DNA from: Acidobacteriota bacterium
GTDB taxonomy: Bacteria > Acidobacteriota > Terriglobia > Terriglobales > Acidobacteriaceae
Reading direction: 5' to 3'
Length of the DNA: 64,000 nt
NCBI GenBank assembly: GCA_021791875.1
Contig: JAJYVU010000005.1
Location: 55,241 to 119,240 of the forward strand
Numbering within the stretch: position 1 is the first letter of the stretch; the number at the start of each line of letters is the position of its first letter. Under the pieces are notes generated by a model. It was not told the origin of the DNA, ran no database searches, and saw only the letters and a list, made by a program, of their open reading frames with translations. Below are positions 26,924 to 35,186 of this stretch, piece by piece. Made by a program: the position numbers and the translations under genes.

Positions 26924-29131
26924 ATGGACCGGAGAACATTCAATAAGTTAGCTGGCGTAGCCGCAATAGGTACATTTTCACAGAAGGGCCAAGGTGTCGA
27001 TGCGGCGCATTTGTCTCCGCCTCCGAATGTCGCTGAGAGCTCTGCTGCGCCATCTCCGCTTTCGCAGGACCACATTCTTCTGGAAGATGCCGATGTCATG
27101 GTTGCGTTCGATGCTCACTCCGGGGCATTGCTGCAGCTTCACAGCAAGTTGACTAAATGGACTATCCAGCGACGGCCAGAATTAGGGATTTCGTTTCGCC
27201 TTCTCGTGCCTCTGCCTCATCGCCGGGACAACTTTGTTCTTGGGCAGAAGCAGCGTGCAGCAGGAGTCAAAAGGATCTCTGACAAAGAGATTTACATTGA
27301 GTGGGCAGGCCTTTTGAGCGAGCATGGGGGCGAGTTGCCGATAAGCTTTTCGAGCCGTGTGAAACTCGATAAGGGCATTCTGACATTTGAGGGAGCGCTG
27401 ATCAATAACTCAACCCTCACGGTAGAGACTATTGACTATCCGTACTTTGGCGACCTGAGTTCGCCTGCGCGCAACGCTCCTATGAAAAGCGAGCACATGT
27501 GGTATGGAAACCTGGTCGGAGATGAAATTTATCCGGAATTCAAGAATGAAAAAGGTTATTGGGGAGTAGATTTTCCGACCAAGACTGTTGAGTCCAAACA
27601 GAGTCTATTTTGTTTGATCCAGGCTCCCCAACAGGGTCTATATGTCGGGATGCATGATCCTACTCAGCCATATTTGCTTGAGTTTACATTTGAACAGCAT
27701 CCCGGTCTGTCGAATTCGATAACGAATAAGGTTCCCAAGGAAGACGAAATTGGCGGAATTCCGGTTCATCTGGAATTTCGCACTTGTCACTTTCTCTATG
27801 CTCAGCCGCGATCGGTGCGGACGCTCGCCCCTGTGGTGTTCAAGGCATATGCAGGGGACTGGCACCAAGGTATCGATTTCTATAAGGACTGGCGCATCAC
27901 TTGGTTTCATAAGCCACAGATTGCGGCTTGGGTTAGAGATGTGAACTCATGGCAACAGTTGCAAATAGATACACCGGAGCAAGACTACAGCATTCTCTAT
28001 AAAGATCTCCCGAAATACATTGATGAATGTGCAGCAAATGGTGTGGGCGCCATCCAACTGGTGGGGTGGAACCTCGGAGGGCAAGATGGAGGTGATCCTT
28101 GTTTGGACACTGATCCGCGATTAGGGAGCTGGCGTGAACTACATGATGCCATTGCCTATGGAAGGCATAAGGGAGTAAAGCTGATCCTCTTTGGAAAATT
28201 GAATTGGGCGGATATGACCACAAGCGGGTTTAGGCAGGAGTTGTACCAATATTCCTGCACCGATCCTTTCGGGATACCCTATCGGCAAAATGGATACAGT
28301 TATATAACTCCGACTCAATTAGCAGGCGTCAGCAATCATTTGAGAGAGGTAATGGATTTCAACTGTGAAACTTATAGAGATATTGCCACGAGACAGTTTG
28401 AGAATATCCTGAAGCTCGGCGCGCCCGGTTGGCTCTACGACGAGGTGTGCCATCACGGCCCCGTCGAGTATACATTCAGTCCTGACCACGGATATACTCC
28501 ACCGGGTTATATTTACGCCGGGGATCTTCCCATGGCTCACCAGCTGAGGGCTGCTGCAAACAAGCATGATCCTGATTTCATCTTCGCCGGCGAGGGACCG
28601 CAAGACTGGCTGATGCAGTACTATGCAGTATCGTACTTCCGGATTAACGGGAGCTCCAGACCGGTGGTTCGTTACATCGATCCGCATGCTCCCCTGATGG
28701 TCGCTGTCACGGGGTTTGACGATCGAGAAATGTTAAATCAAATCTTATTAAATCGTTACATTATCAGTTATGAGCCATATAACTTCAAGGGTTCCTTGAA
28801 CGATTTTCCATTGACACTTGCCTACGGCAAGAAAATAGACGCTCTGCGCAACCGGTATAAGGCCTGGTTATGGGATGCGGAATTTCGTGATACTGTTGGT
28901 GCGGATGTGAGTGCAGACGGACCTTTTCAATACACGGTTTTCGGGAGAGAAAAGGACAAGCGCGCTGTCGTTGTCGTAAATACGCTGGTGGATAAGGAAA
29001 TCACTGCTACGGTGAAGCTTCCATATCCGAAGAGGACGGCTGTCGTTACACCGGAAGATCCGGAGCCAATGCCATGTCGGAACCGGATAAGGATACCCGC
29101 ACGATCCGCAGCGGTGTTGATGGAGGTGTGA
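26924..29131 (+). CDS. Secreted DUF6259-like protein, putative glycosidase
   Basis: A 735-residue exported protein. The ribosome site AAAGGAGGAGCTG is very strong and fixes the start. The N-terminus 'MDRRTFNKLAGVAAIGTFSQ' is a Tat-like signal. Residues ~45-330 are a beta-sandwich domain of the kind that precedes glycosidase barrels ('VMVAFDAHSGALLQLHSKLT'). The central part looks like a TIM barrel: 'VGAIQLVGWNLGGQDGGDP', 'GVKLILFGKLNWADM', 'GAPGWLYDEVCHHGPVEYTF' and 'DPDFIFAGEGPQDWLM', with acidic residues that could be catalytic. A C-terminal beta domain follows. I think it belongs to DUF6259, with moderate confidence; no activity is assigned. Its place in the sulfosugar region makes it a candidate for releasing the sugar. 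Confidence 0.65.
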   Translation: MDRRTFNKLAGVAAIGTFSQKGQGVDAAHLSPPPNVAESSAAPSPLSQDHILLEDADVMVAFDAHSGALLQLHSKLTKWTIQRRPELGISFRLLVPLPHRRDNFVLGQKQRAAGVKRISDKEIYIEWAGLLSEHGGELPISFSSRVKLDKGILTFEGALINNSTLTVETIDYPYFGDLSSPARNAPMKSEHMWYGNLVGDEIYPEFKNEKGYWGVDFPTKTVESKQSLFCLIQAPQQGLYVGMHDPTQPYLLEFTFEQHPGLSNSITNKVPKEDEIGGIPVHLEFRTCHFLYAQPRSVRTLAPVVFKAYAGDWHQGIDFYKDWRITWFHKPQIAAWVRDVNSWQQLQIDTPEQDYSILYKDLPKYIDECAANGVGAIQLVGWNLGGQDGGDPCLDTDPRLGSWRELHDAIAYGRHKGVKLILFGKLNWADMTTSGFRQELYQYSCTDPFGIPYRQNGYSYITPTQLAGVSNHLREVMDFNCETYRDIATRQFENILKLGAPGWLYDEVCHHGPVEYTFSPDHGYTPPGYIYAGDLPMAHQLRAAANKHDPDFIFAGEGPQDWLMQYYAVSYFRINGSSRPVVRYIDPHAPLMVAVTGFDDREMLNQILLNRYIISYEPYNFKGSLNDFPLTLAYGKKIDALRNRYKAWLWDAEFRDTVGADVSADGPFQYTVFGREKDKRAVVVVNTLVDKEITATVKLPYPKRTAVVTPEDPEPMPCRNRIRIPARSAAVLMEV

Positions 29132-29421
29132 GCGACTCAGGCGAAGAGCTTGTGTTCACTTCCACAATCCGGTCTCAATGGGATCAAGAATGGGACGGCC
29201 AGGGATGCACGGCCATTCATGACGCAATCATTGTCGGAGCATGAGCGGAATGGGGGCCGGTTTTTTGAAGGGATCTCAGACGTCTTTCGATGTTGAAGAG
29301 GGGTTTCTGAAATGCAATGAACCAGACGAAGGTCAGGCAAGCCGTCTGCATGTCAGGATCAGATCTTCATTGAGTCAGTCAGAATCCTGACAACCCGCGA
29401 AATGTCAGACGAGGAGTAGGA

Positions 29422-30882
29422 GTGAGAACAGAAGTCGCAATAGCCATAGGGCTGATTGCATATGCAGTCCTGATGCTGCTTTTTTCGGCGTTTTTGGCGA
29501 GAAGGGTTTCAAAGACAACCGACTATCTAATGGGCGGCCGGAATTTCCCGTTCTGGATTTTGATTGGAAGTGTCACGGCGGCCAACATCGGAACCGGAGT
29601 CATCGTTGGCGCATCCGGTCTGGCTTACAAACACGGCTGGGCAGGAGCGGCTTATCCCATAGGGTTGGGATTGGGCACGGCTGTGGTGGGTATCGTATTC
29701 GCCGCGATGCGCCGTCACCGGTTCATGACACTCAGCGAGGAAGTGGCGTCGTATTACGGTAACAGCCGCGTCGTTGTTGAGTTCTCGAATCTCACATTGT
29801 TCTTTGCGCAGTTGTGCTGGCTGACGGTGCAGATTATGGGTGGAGCAGCATTGCTGGCGGCGGTGACGCATTTGCCCCCACACCTTTGCATTGTGGCGGC
29901 AGCGGTGATTACGGCCGGCATCGCGATACCCGGCGGGCTGAAGAGCGTGGTGTATACCGATTTTCTGCAGACAGCCATCCTGTTGTCCGGTTTCGCCGTT
30001 CTTACCTACTCAGCTCTGCACCACAACGGAGGATGGGTGGGGCTCCGGCAATCGGTGCCACATGCCTACTTCTCTCTTCTTGGCGTAGCTTCCTATGGCA
30101 AGTGGAAAGTCGCGGGGCTCATCGTGGCGTTGATGGCTTCTGCGATCGCCGATCCCGGCCGGAGGCTGAGTATGTACAGTGCCCGGAGCGAGCGTGGGGC
30201 TAAACTGGCGATGATTCTCGCCGGCGTGATTGTCATAGTATTCTCGGCGGTCGTGGGCATCACCGGCATGTACGCTTTTCACCTCAACCAGCATCTGGCC
30301 AATCCCGATGAGTCGCTGATCTGGCTCGTCATGAATGCTCTGCCTTCATGGCTCGCAGCGTTTGTTGTGGTTTCTGTGGTTTCAGGAATCATTTCTTGCG
30401 CTAACTGGAATGCCATTGCCGCCGGCACTTTCTTTGTACGGCACATCTACCCGCTGGCAACCGGGCGGTATGCGAAGCGGCCTCTTCTGGCAGTCAGGGT
30501 AGCTCTTATATGTTCGTTCGTGATCTCTACGCTGGTGGCGCTCCATGCCGGTACCATAGTTGGGTTCGTCGTCAAGTTTCTTCCGATTACTCTGAGCGGC
30601 CTGGCGGTCATTATCATGGTTGGCCGCTTCTGGAAACGGAGCACCTGGCAGGGCGCATTGGCAGCTCTGATAGCGACCCCGGTTGCATCGCTGGCGGTGA
30701 TGTTTGCGCCTGCACGGGTGAGCTTTCTGGACAACGCGGTTGTTCCGACACTGGTTGGAGCCGTAGTTCAGATCGTCGTGAGCCTACTCACTCCGCCAAC
30801 GACTCCGAGCTTTGAGCAGGTCGCGGATATCCTGCACCGCGAACGAGAGGTCGTGGAAGAGGGAACGACAGCGAACCGATGA
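29422..30882 (+). CDS. Sodium:solute symporter (SSS family)
   Basis: A 486-residue inner-membrane transporter with about 13 hydrophobic segments. SSS features include the N-terminal 'SKTTDYLMGGRNFPFWILIGS', 'TAANIGTGVIVGASGLAYKHG', 'GGLKSVVYTDFLQTAILLSG' and 'SSVVSGIISCANWNAIAAGT'-like sequence. GTG start with GAGGAG upstream. It is the only inner-membrane importer in the sulfosugar region, so it probably brings in the sugar or its glycoside with sodium; the substrate is inferred. The 290 bases before it hold no gene that I can support. Confidence 0.85.
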   Translation: MRTEVAIAIGLIAYAVLMLLFSAFLARRVSKTTDYLMGGRNFPFWILIGSVTAANIGTGVIVGASGLAYKHGWAGAAYPIGLGLGTAVVGIVFAAMRRHRFMTLSEEVASYYGNSRVVVEFSNLTLFFAQLCWLTVQIMGGAALLAAVTHLPPHLCIVAAAVITAGIAIPGGLKSVVYTDFLQTAILLSGFAVLTYSALHHNGGWVGLRQSVPHAYFSLLGVASYGKWKVAGLIVALMASAIADPGRRLSMYSARSERGAKLAMILAGVIVIVFSAVVGITGMYAFHLNQHLANPDESLIWLVMNALPSWLAAFVVVSVVSGIISCANWNAIAAGTFFVRHIYPLATGRYAKRPLLAVRVALICSFVISTLVALHAGTIVGFVVKFLPITLSGLAVIIMVGRFWKRSTWQGALAALIATPVASLAVMFAPARVSFLDNAVVPTLVGAVVQIVVSLLTPPTTPSFEQVADILHREREVVEEGTTANR

Positions 30883-31060
30883 CGAGGCCCAGGAAAAGGG
30901 ACTGACGACGTCAAAACCAAGCCGTTGGAGGTTTTCCGGGGTCAGGGTGGAAGAACCAGGGTTGACGCTTAGAGTTCGGGCTTCAGCTTTGGGGGCGCGG
31001 GGAAGAGGCGCTATGGTAATCTTCCCTTACTTCACGAATCCATAGGTCGACTGGCCCGTC

Positions 31061-32122
31061 GTGAAACACCCCTTTGGCGAAGCGAACTCCGTGCGAAATG
31101 AGTCACAACCGAAGGAAGTTCCGAAGGTGGCAGTGCTGATTCCGTGCCACAATGAAGCCTCTTCCATTGCGGGCGTCGTTTCTGACTTCCACCGCTGCCT
31201 GCCCGAAGCCGAAGTCTACGTTTACGACAATAATTCGCAAGACGAGACGCGTCATCTGGCATCCCTCGCAGGTGCTCATGTCCGGTGCGAGCCTCTCCAA
31301 GGCAAAGGCAACGTCGTAAGGCGCATGTTCTCCGATGTTGACGCGGATATATATGTCCTCGTCGATGGGGATGGAACGTACGACGCCGCGTCCGCGCCGG
31401 AGATGGTCCAGATGCTCCTGCTGAACCGGCTCGACATGGTGAATGGCGCGCGTGTAAGCAAAGAGCGGGATGCATACCGGCGTGGGCACCGCACGGGCAA
31501 TCTGGTCCTGAGTGGCATGGTTGCCCGGATATTCGGCAATCGCATCACCGATATGCTTTCCGGCTACCGCGTTTTCAGCCGTCGATTTGTAAAGTCATTC
31601 CCGGCCCTGTCCGCGGGCTTTGAAATCGAAACAGAGCTCACCGTGCATGCGCTGGAGCTGCGAGTTCCGTTGGCCGAGGTGCCGACCCGCTATCGCGAGC
31701 GTGCCGCTGGTGGAGCTTCCAAACTCCGCACGTATACCGACGGCTTGCGCATCTTGCGAACGATCGTATGGCTGATCAAACAAGAGCGCCCGCTTCAGGT
31801 CTTTTCCATAGCATCCATGCTGCTTTTCGTGTCCGGCATCGCGCTCTTTATTCCCGTTTTGATGGAGTATGAGCGGACCGGCATGGTCCCTCGACTGCCG
31901 ACAGCCATTCTTTCGATGGGCATGGTGCTGCTCTCATTCCTGTTTATGGCTTGTGGCCTCATTCTGGATTCGGTTGCCCTGGGCCGCAAGGAAGCGAAGC
32001 GGATGGTCTACCTTTCCATACCGTTCTTTTCCGGTGGGATGGAAACGTCCGCCGAGGCAACAGCCGGTGCGGCCCCGGAGGTGCAGGTTGCGGCTGGACC
32101 GTCTAGGATCTCAACACCTTGA
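31061..32122 (+). CDS. Family 2 glycosyltransferase (DPM/ArnC-like)
   Basis: A 353-residue membrane-linked GT2 enzyme. The GT-A core is at the N-terminus: 'VAVLIPCHNEASSIAGVV', 'VYVYDNNSQDET' and 'DIYVLVDGDGTYDAA' with the DGDGTYD metal motif, then 'DMLSGYRVFSRRFVKSFP' and 'GFEIETELTVHALELR'. Two hydrophobic segments follow at about residues 250-320. Such enzymes usually pass sugar from a nucleotide donor to a polyprenyl phosphate. The start is uncertain: GTG at 31061 has no good ribosome site, and GTG at 31091 is possible. It is the first of five co-oriented surface-glycan genes. Confidence 0.8.
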   Translation: MKHPFGEANSVRNESQPKEVPKVAVLIPCHNEASSIAGVVSDFHRCLPEAEVYVYDNNSQDETRHLASLAGAHVRCEPLQGKGNVVRRMFSDVDADIYVLVDGDGTYDAASAPEMVQMLLLNRLDMVNGARVSKERDAYRRGHRTGNLVLSGMVARIFGNRITDMLSGYRVFSRRFVKSFPALSAGFEIETELTVHALELRVPLAEVPTRYRERAAGGASKLRTYTDGLRILRTIVWLIKQERPLQVFSIASMLLFVSGIALFIPVLMEYERTGMVPRLPTAILSMGMVLLSFLFMACGLILDSVALGRKEAKRMVYLSIPFFSGGMETSAEATAGAAPEVQVAAGPSRISTP

Positions 32123-32234
32123 ACTCTGAACCCATACAGCGCACCGCAGTTTCGGCTAATCTCCCCGGAGGGTTGGGCGTTGAGATTGCCGACGGCAGCT
32201 TCTTCCTCAGCATTCTTGGCTTAAGGCGGCGCTA

Positions 32235-33236
32235 GTGTCCCTTCGGCGCGGATTTCTGTTAGCCGTTTCATTTGCGCTTAGCGGCATCCTCATTGTCGCG
32301 CTCATCAAGATTGGCAGGATCAACCTGTATGCGACATTCGAGCATCTGCGGGATGTAAGCGCGGTTGCATTCGCCGGGCTAGTTGCGCTGACTGCGCTGC
32401 ATATCTATCTTTCCAGCCTGAAGTGGCGCAAGATCGATGCTTTCCTGCGCCGATCTTCAGACTCCGCGCCTTCGGCTGCGGCGTCCTTCGCCATTACCAG
32501 CGTGGGCGTGGTGTGCGGACAGGTTCTTCCGGTCCAGATCTCGATGTCAGCGGCTCGCACGGTCGGCACTTATTTCTACGGCAGCCCTTTGAAGCGCGGA
32601 ACGGCAGGCACGTTGTACGAGCAGAGCTTTGACGTATTCATTGTGGGCTTTCTTGCGATAGCGTCCGGAGTTACCTGGTTTTCCAAGGGTGGGGCGGCCG
32701 TGTACATGATTGCCGCGACGATCATGACTATTTTCGCCGTCCTGGCGGTCGGGCCGTCAATTCGATTCGCCCGCTCCGTGCTGTCAGCAACCGCAAACAG
32801 CAAGTGGGCCCGAAACCGGGTCATTCGTCGATTTGCCGATCTGGAGCAATCAGGATTTCTGAATGCGGGTTTGGCCCGTCAGTTGATGATGCTTTCCGCA
32901 GCGCGGTTCGTAGTTCAGATTTTGATGGTTGGACAGGTTGCCGAGGCGGTGGGAGCGCATGTTTCCATCTGGCAACTGGCTGCGGCGACGCCGCTCGCGG
33001 CCCTTGCGTATGCTCTGGCCATCACCCCGGGTGGGCTTGGGGTCACCGAACTCGGCTATGCTTTCGCACTGCATCTGTTCGGCACGCCTGTGGCCGTGGC
33101 GGCGCAATGGGCGCTGGAAAATCGAATCCTGGTGCTTGCATCCTGCTTTGTTGTGGCTGGTATCGGCGTAGCGGCGCTAGGCCTTGAGCGAGCTTTGGTG
33201 TTCAAATTCGCGCGTGATGGAGGGAAGCGTTCTTAA
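32235..33236 (+). CDS. Flippase-like membrane protein (LPG synthase TM / UPF0104 type)
   Basis: A 333-residue integral membrane protein with about eight hydrophobic segments, resembling the transmembrane domain of lysylphosphatidylglycerol synthase and the UPF0104 family. Typical segments are 'SFAITSVGVVCGQVLPVQIS' and the late 'ALAITPGGLGVTELGYAF'. In glycan clusters such proteins are thought to move lipid-linked sugars across the membrane. Start is GTG. The stop overlaps the next start (TAATG), so it is co-translated with the methyltransferase. Confidence 0.75.
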   Translation: MSLRRGFLLAVSFALSGILIVALIKIGRINLYATFEHLRDVSAVAFAGLVALTALHIYLSSLKWRKIDAFLRRSSDSAPSAAASFAITSVGVVCGQVLPVQISMSAARTVGTYFYGSPLKRGTAGTLYEQSFDVFIVGFLAIASGVTWFSKGGAAVYMIAATIMTIFAVLAVGPSIRFARSVLSATANSKWARNRVIRRFADLEQSGFLNAGLARQLMMLSAARFVVQILMVGQVAEAVGAHVSIWQLAAATPLAALAYALAITPGGLGVTELGYAFALHLFGTPVAVAAQWALENRILVLASCFVVAGIGVAALGLERALVFKFARDGGKRS

Positions 33237-34225
33237 TGCCCGAGACAGAGTGCACAACAAACGGTTTCGGAACTCGCTGCACAATTTGCGGGGAAGACCA
33301 TTGGACTTTCCTCCGCGAGGGGCGCGACCTTTGCAGGCCGGGGTACGAGGTCCGTTTCCGGTTATCGCGGTGCATGGCCTGCGGCCATGTCATGCAAACT
33401 CCCCAGCCGAGTGATGCCGAGCTTCGTGCGGCGTACTCCACTGACTATGCCCCGTATCGGGTGACGTGGAAGGAACCGGGATGGCCGTTGTGGAAGATCC
33501 TGCGCCACATCACGACTTGGCGTCGCGTGCGGCGCTTGAAGCGCTATAGCAGAGGAAGCAAATTACTGGACGTTGGCGCAGGGGCGGGAGATTTCATAGA
33601 CGCAGCCCACCGCGCGGGTTGGGATGTGCGAGCGGTCGAGTACAACGAAGAGTTGGTTAGTGCCATACGCGCCGAGCTCGGGTTTGAGGTGCATGTTGGC
33701 GAACTGAGGCCGGGGCTCTGGGAGGAGAATAGTTTCGACGCGATCATACTCTGGAGCGTGATCGAACACGTGCCGGATCCATTGGACACGTTGCGATTAG
33801 CTTGTTCTTATTTGAGACCAGGTGGCCAGCTCTTTTTTCAACTGCCGACGCTTTATGGAATTGAACGTGGGCAGTGGTTTGGGGAGCACTGGACTCTGCT
33901 CGATCTTCCGCGGCATTTGAACTTCTTCAGCAAGGAATCGCTGTCGAGACTATGTGCTCTTGCGGGAATGGATCTCATGATTTTCAAGACTCCAACGCTG
34001 GACGCCGCATGGTGCTACTACGCGAGTAGCGTTAGTTATATTGCCCAAGCGGAAACCTCAGCGAAGAGAGTGCTTCGCCTCGTCTCCGTTGGCATGCGAG
34101 CTTTTATTCTTCTGCCCGATCTCATTTTTCGGGCCTGGCGCGCACGCGGTACTGAGGCGTTCGCATTGGCATTCAAGAAAGAAGCAAATGAGCCCAACCA
34201 TCTCAGTCATCATTCCGACGTATAA
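33236..34225 (+). CDS. SAM-dependent methyltransferase with N-terminal zinc-ribbon-like motif
   Basis: A 329-residue class I methyltransferase (Methyltransf_23 type). The N-terminus carries two Cys pairs ('CTICGED' and 'CMACGHVMQTPQPSD'), common in methyltransferases of surface-polysaccharide clusters. The SAM motif is 'KLLDVGAGAGDFIDAA'; motif II/III region 'FDAIILWSVIEHVPDPLDTL' follows, then 'LRPGGQLFFQLPT' and 'HLNFFSKESLSRL'. It probably methylates a sugar or lipid-linked glycan. It overlaps the preceding gene by 1 base and the following GT2 by 38 bases. Confidence 0.85.
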   Translation: MPETECTTNGFGTRCTICGEDHWTFLREGRDLCRPGYEVRFRLSRCMACGHVMQTPQPSDAELRAAYSTDYAPYRVTWKEPGWPLWKILRHITTWRRVRRLKRYSRGSKLLDVGAGAGDFIDAAHRAGWDVRAVEYNEELVSAIRAELGFEVHVGELRPGLWEENSFDAIILWSVIEHVPDPLDTLRLACSYLRPGGQLFFQLPTLYGIERGQWFGEHWTLLDLPRHLNFFSKESLSRLCALAGMDLMIFKTPTLDAAWCYYASSVSYIAQAETSAKRVLRLVSVGMRAFILLPDLIFRAWRARGTEAFALAFKKEANEPNHLSHHSDV

Positions 34226-35150
34226 CGGCGAGGAGTACCTCGGGGCTGCGCTCCAAGGCGTGCGCGACCAATATTGCGAGGAGATCGAAATCGTGATCGT
34301 GGATGATGGTTCCACGGACCGGACGATCGAGATTATTGAAGAATTTGCGAAGACGCTTCCCCTCCGGCTCATGAGGCCCGGCAGGATTGGAAACTGGATA
34401 GCCACGACGAACCTTGGATTGCGCGAGGCCCGGGGAGAATGGGCCTGCTTTCTGCATCAGGACGATCTCTGGCTTCCGGGCCGGATGGCGAAGGTGATGA
34501 ACGAGGTGGCGCAGGCGGAGGGGGCGATGGTCTTGCACAACTCGATCTTTGTGGGGCCAAAAGGACAGCCCCTGGGGCCGTGGAAGTGCCCGCTGGAAGA
34601 AGGCACTGTGCTCGCGGGGCGCTTCCTCGGGCACCTTCTGGTTCAGGATTTCATCGCGATCCCGTCGCCTGTATTTCGACGCAGGGCGGCATTGGATTCC
34701 GGCGGGCTGGACGAGTCGCTCTGGCTGGCCGCCGATTGGGAGTTATGGCTTCGGCTTGGCGCCATGGGACCGGTGCGGTTTCTCGCAGAGCCGCTGACCG
34801 CTTTTCGCGTTCACCCAGAATCGCAGACCATTGCACGGAAACTGCAACCGGGAGAATGGGAGCATCAGCTTGAGACTGTCTTCCACCGGCATTTTGAAGC
34901 ATGGCAGGCGACGGAGGGAGAAAAGAGGAAAGTGAGGCAGGCCGCACTGGCCTCAAACGCGGTGAATGCAACGCTTGCCGCTGCCGCACGCGGGGAATCT
35001 GTGCGAGTAGCCGGAGTTCTTCTCCAATTGCTTGCGCTGGGGCCGTCGGGCTGGCGGCGGTATCTGCGGGACTCGCGGATTGTTGAGCGAGTGAGCGCGC
35101 GGCTGAAGGTGAGGCAAAGCCTCAGAGATGCGCAGATATATAACGGATGA
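34188..35150 (+). CDS. Family 2 glycosyltransferase
   Basis: A 320-residue GT2 enzyme. ATG at 34188 is chosen because the GT-A fold begins at once ('MSPTISVIIPTYNGEEYLG') and AAGAAAGAAG lies upstream; the longer frame to 34041 overlaps the methyltransferase and is not protein-like. Motifs: 'EIVIVDDGSTDRT', 'ACFLHQDDLWLPGRM' (metal-binding DD) and 'ESLWLAADWELWLRLG' (ED/WELW catalytic region). No membrane segment is seen, so it is probably a peripheral enzyme of the surface-glycan cluster. Confidence 0.85.
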   Translation: MSPTISVIIPTYNGEEYLGAALQGVRDQYCEEIEIVIVDDGSTDRTIEIIEEFAKTLPLRLMRPGRIGNWIATTNLGLREARGEWACFLHQDDLWLPGRMAKVMNEVAQAEGAMVLHNSIFVGPKGQPLGPWKCPLEEGTVLAGRFLGHLLVQDFIAIPSPVFRRRAALDSGGLDESLWLAADWELWLRLGAMGPVRFLAEPLTAFRVHPESQTIARKLQPGEWEHQLETVFHRHFEAWQATEGEKRKVRQAALASNAVNATLAAAARGESVRVAGVLLQLLALGPSGWRRYLRDSRIVERVSARLKVRQSLRDAQIYNG

Positions 35151-35186
35151 TGGAATGGCGGGCATCGCCACAACGAGGAGAGTGAA

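Noticed and set aside
26470..27099. Minus-strand 209-codon frame overlapping the start of the DUF6259-like gene
   Set aside because: It overlaps a well-supported gene with a strong ribosome site, and most of it is low in recognisable protein character.
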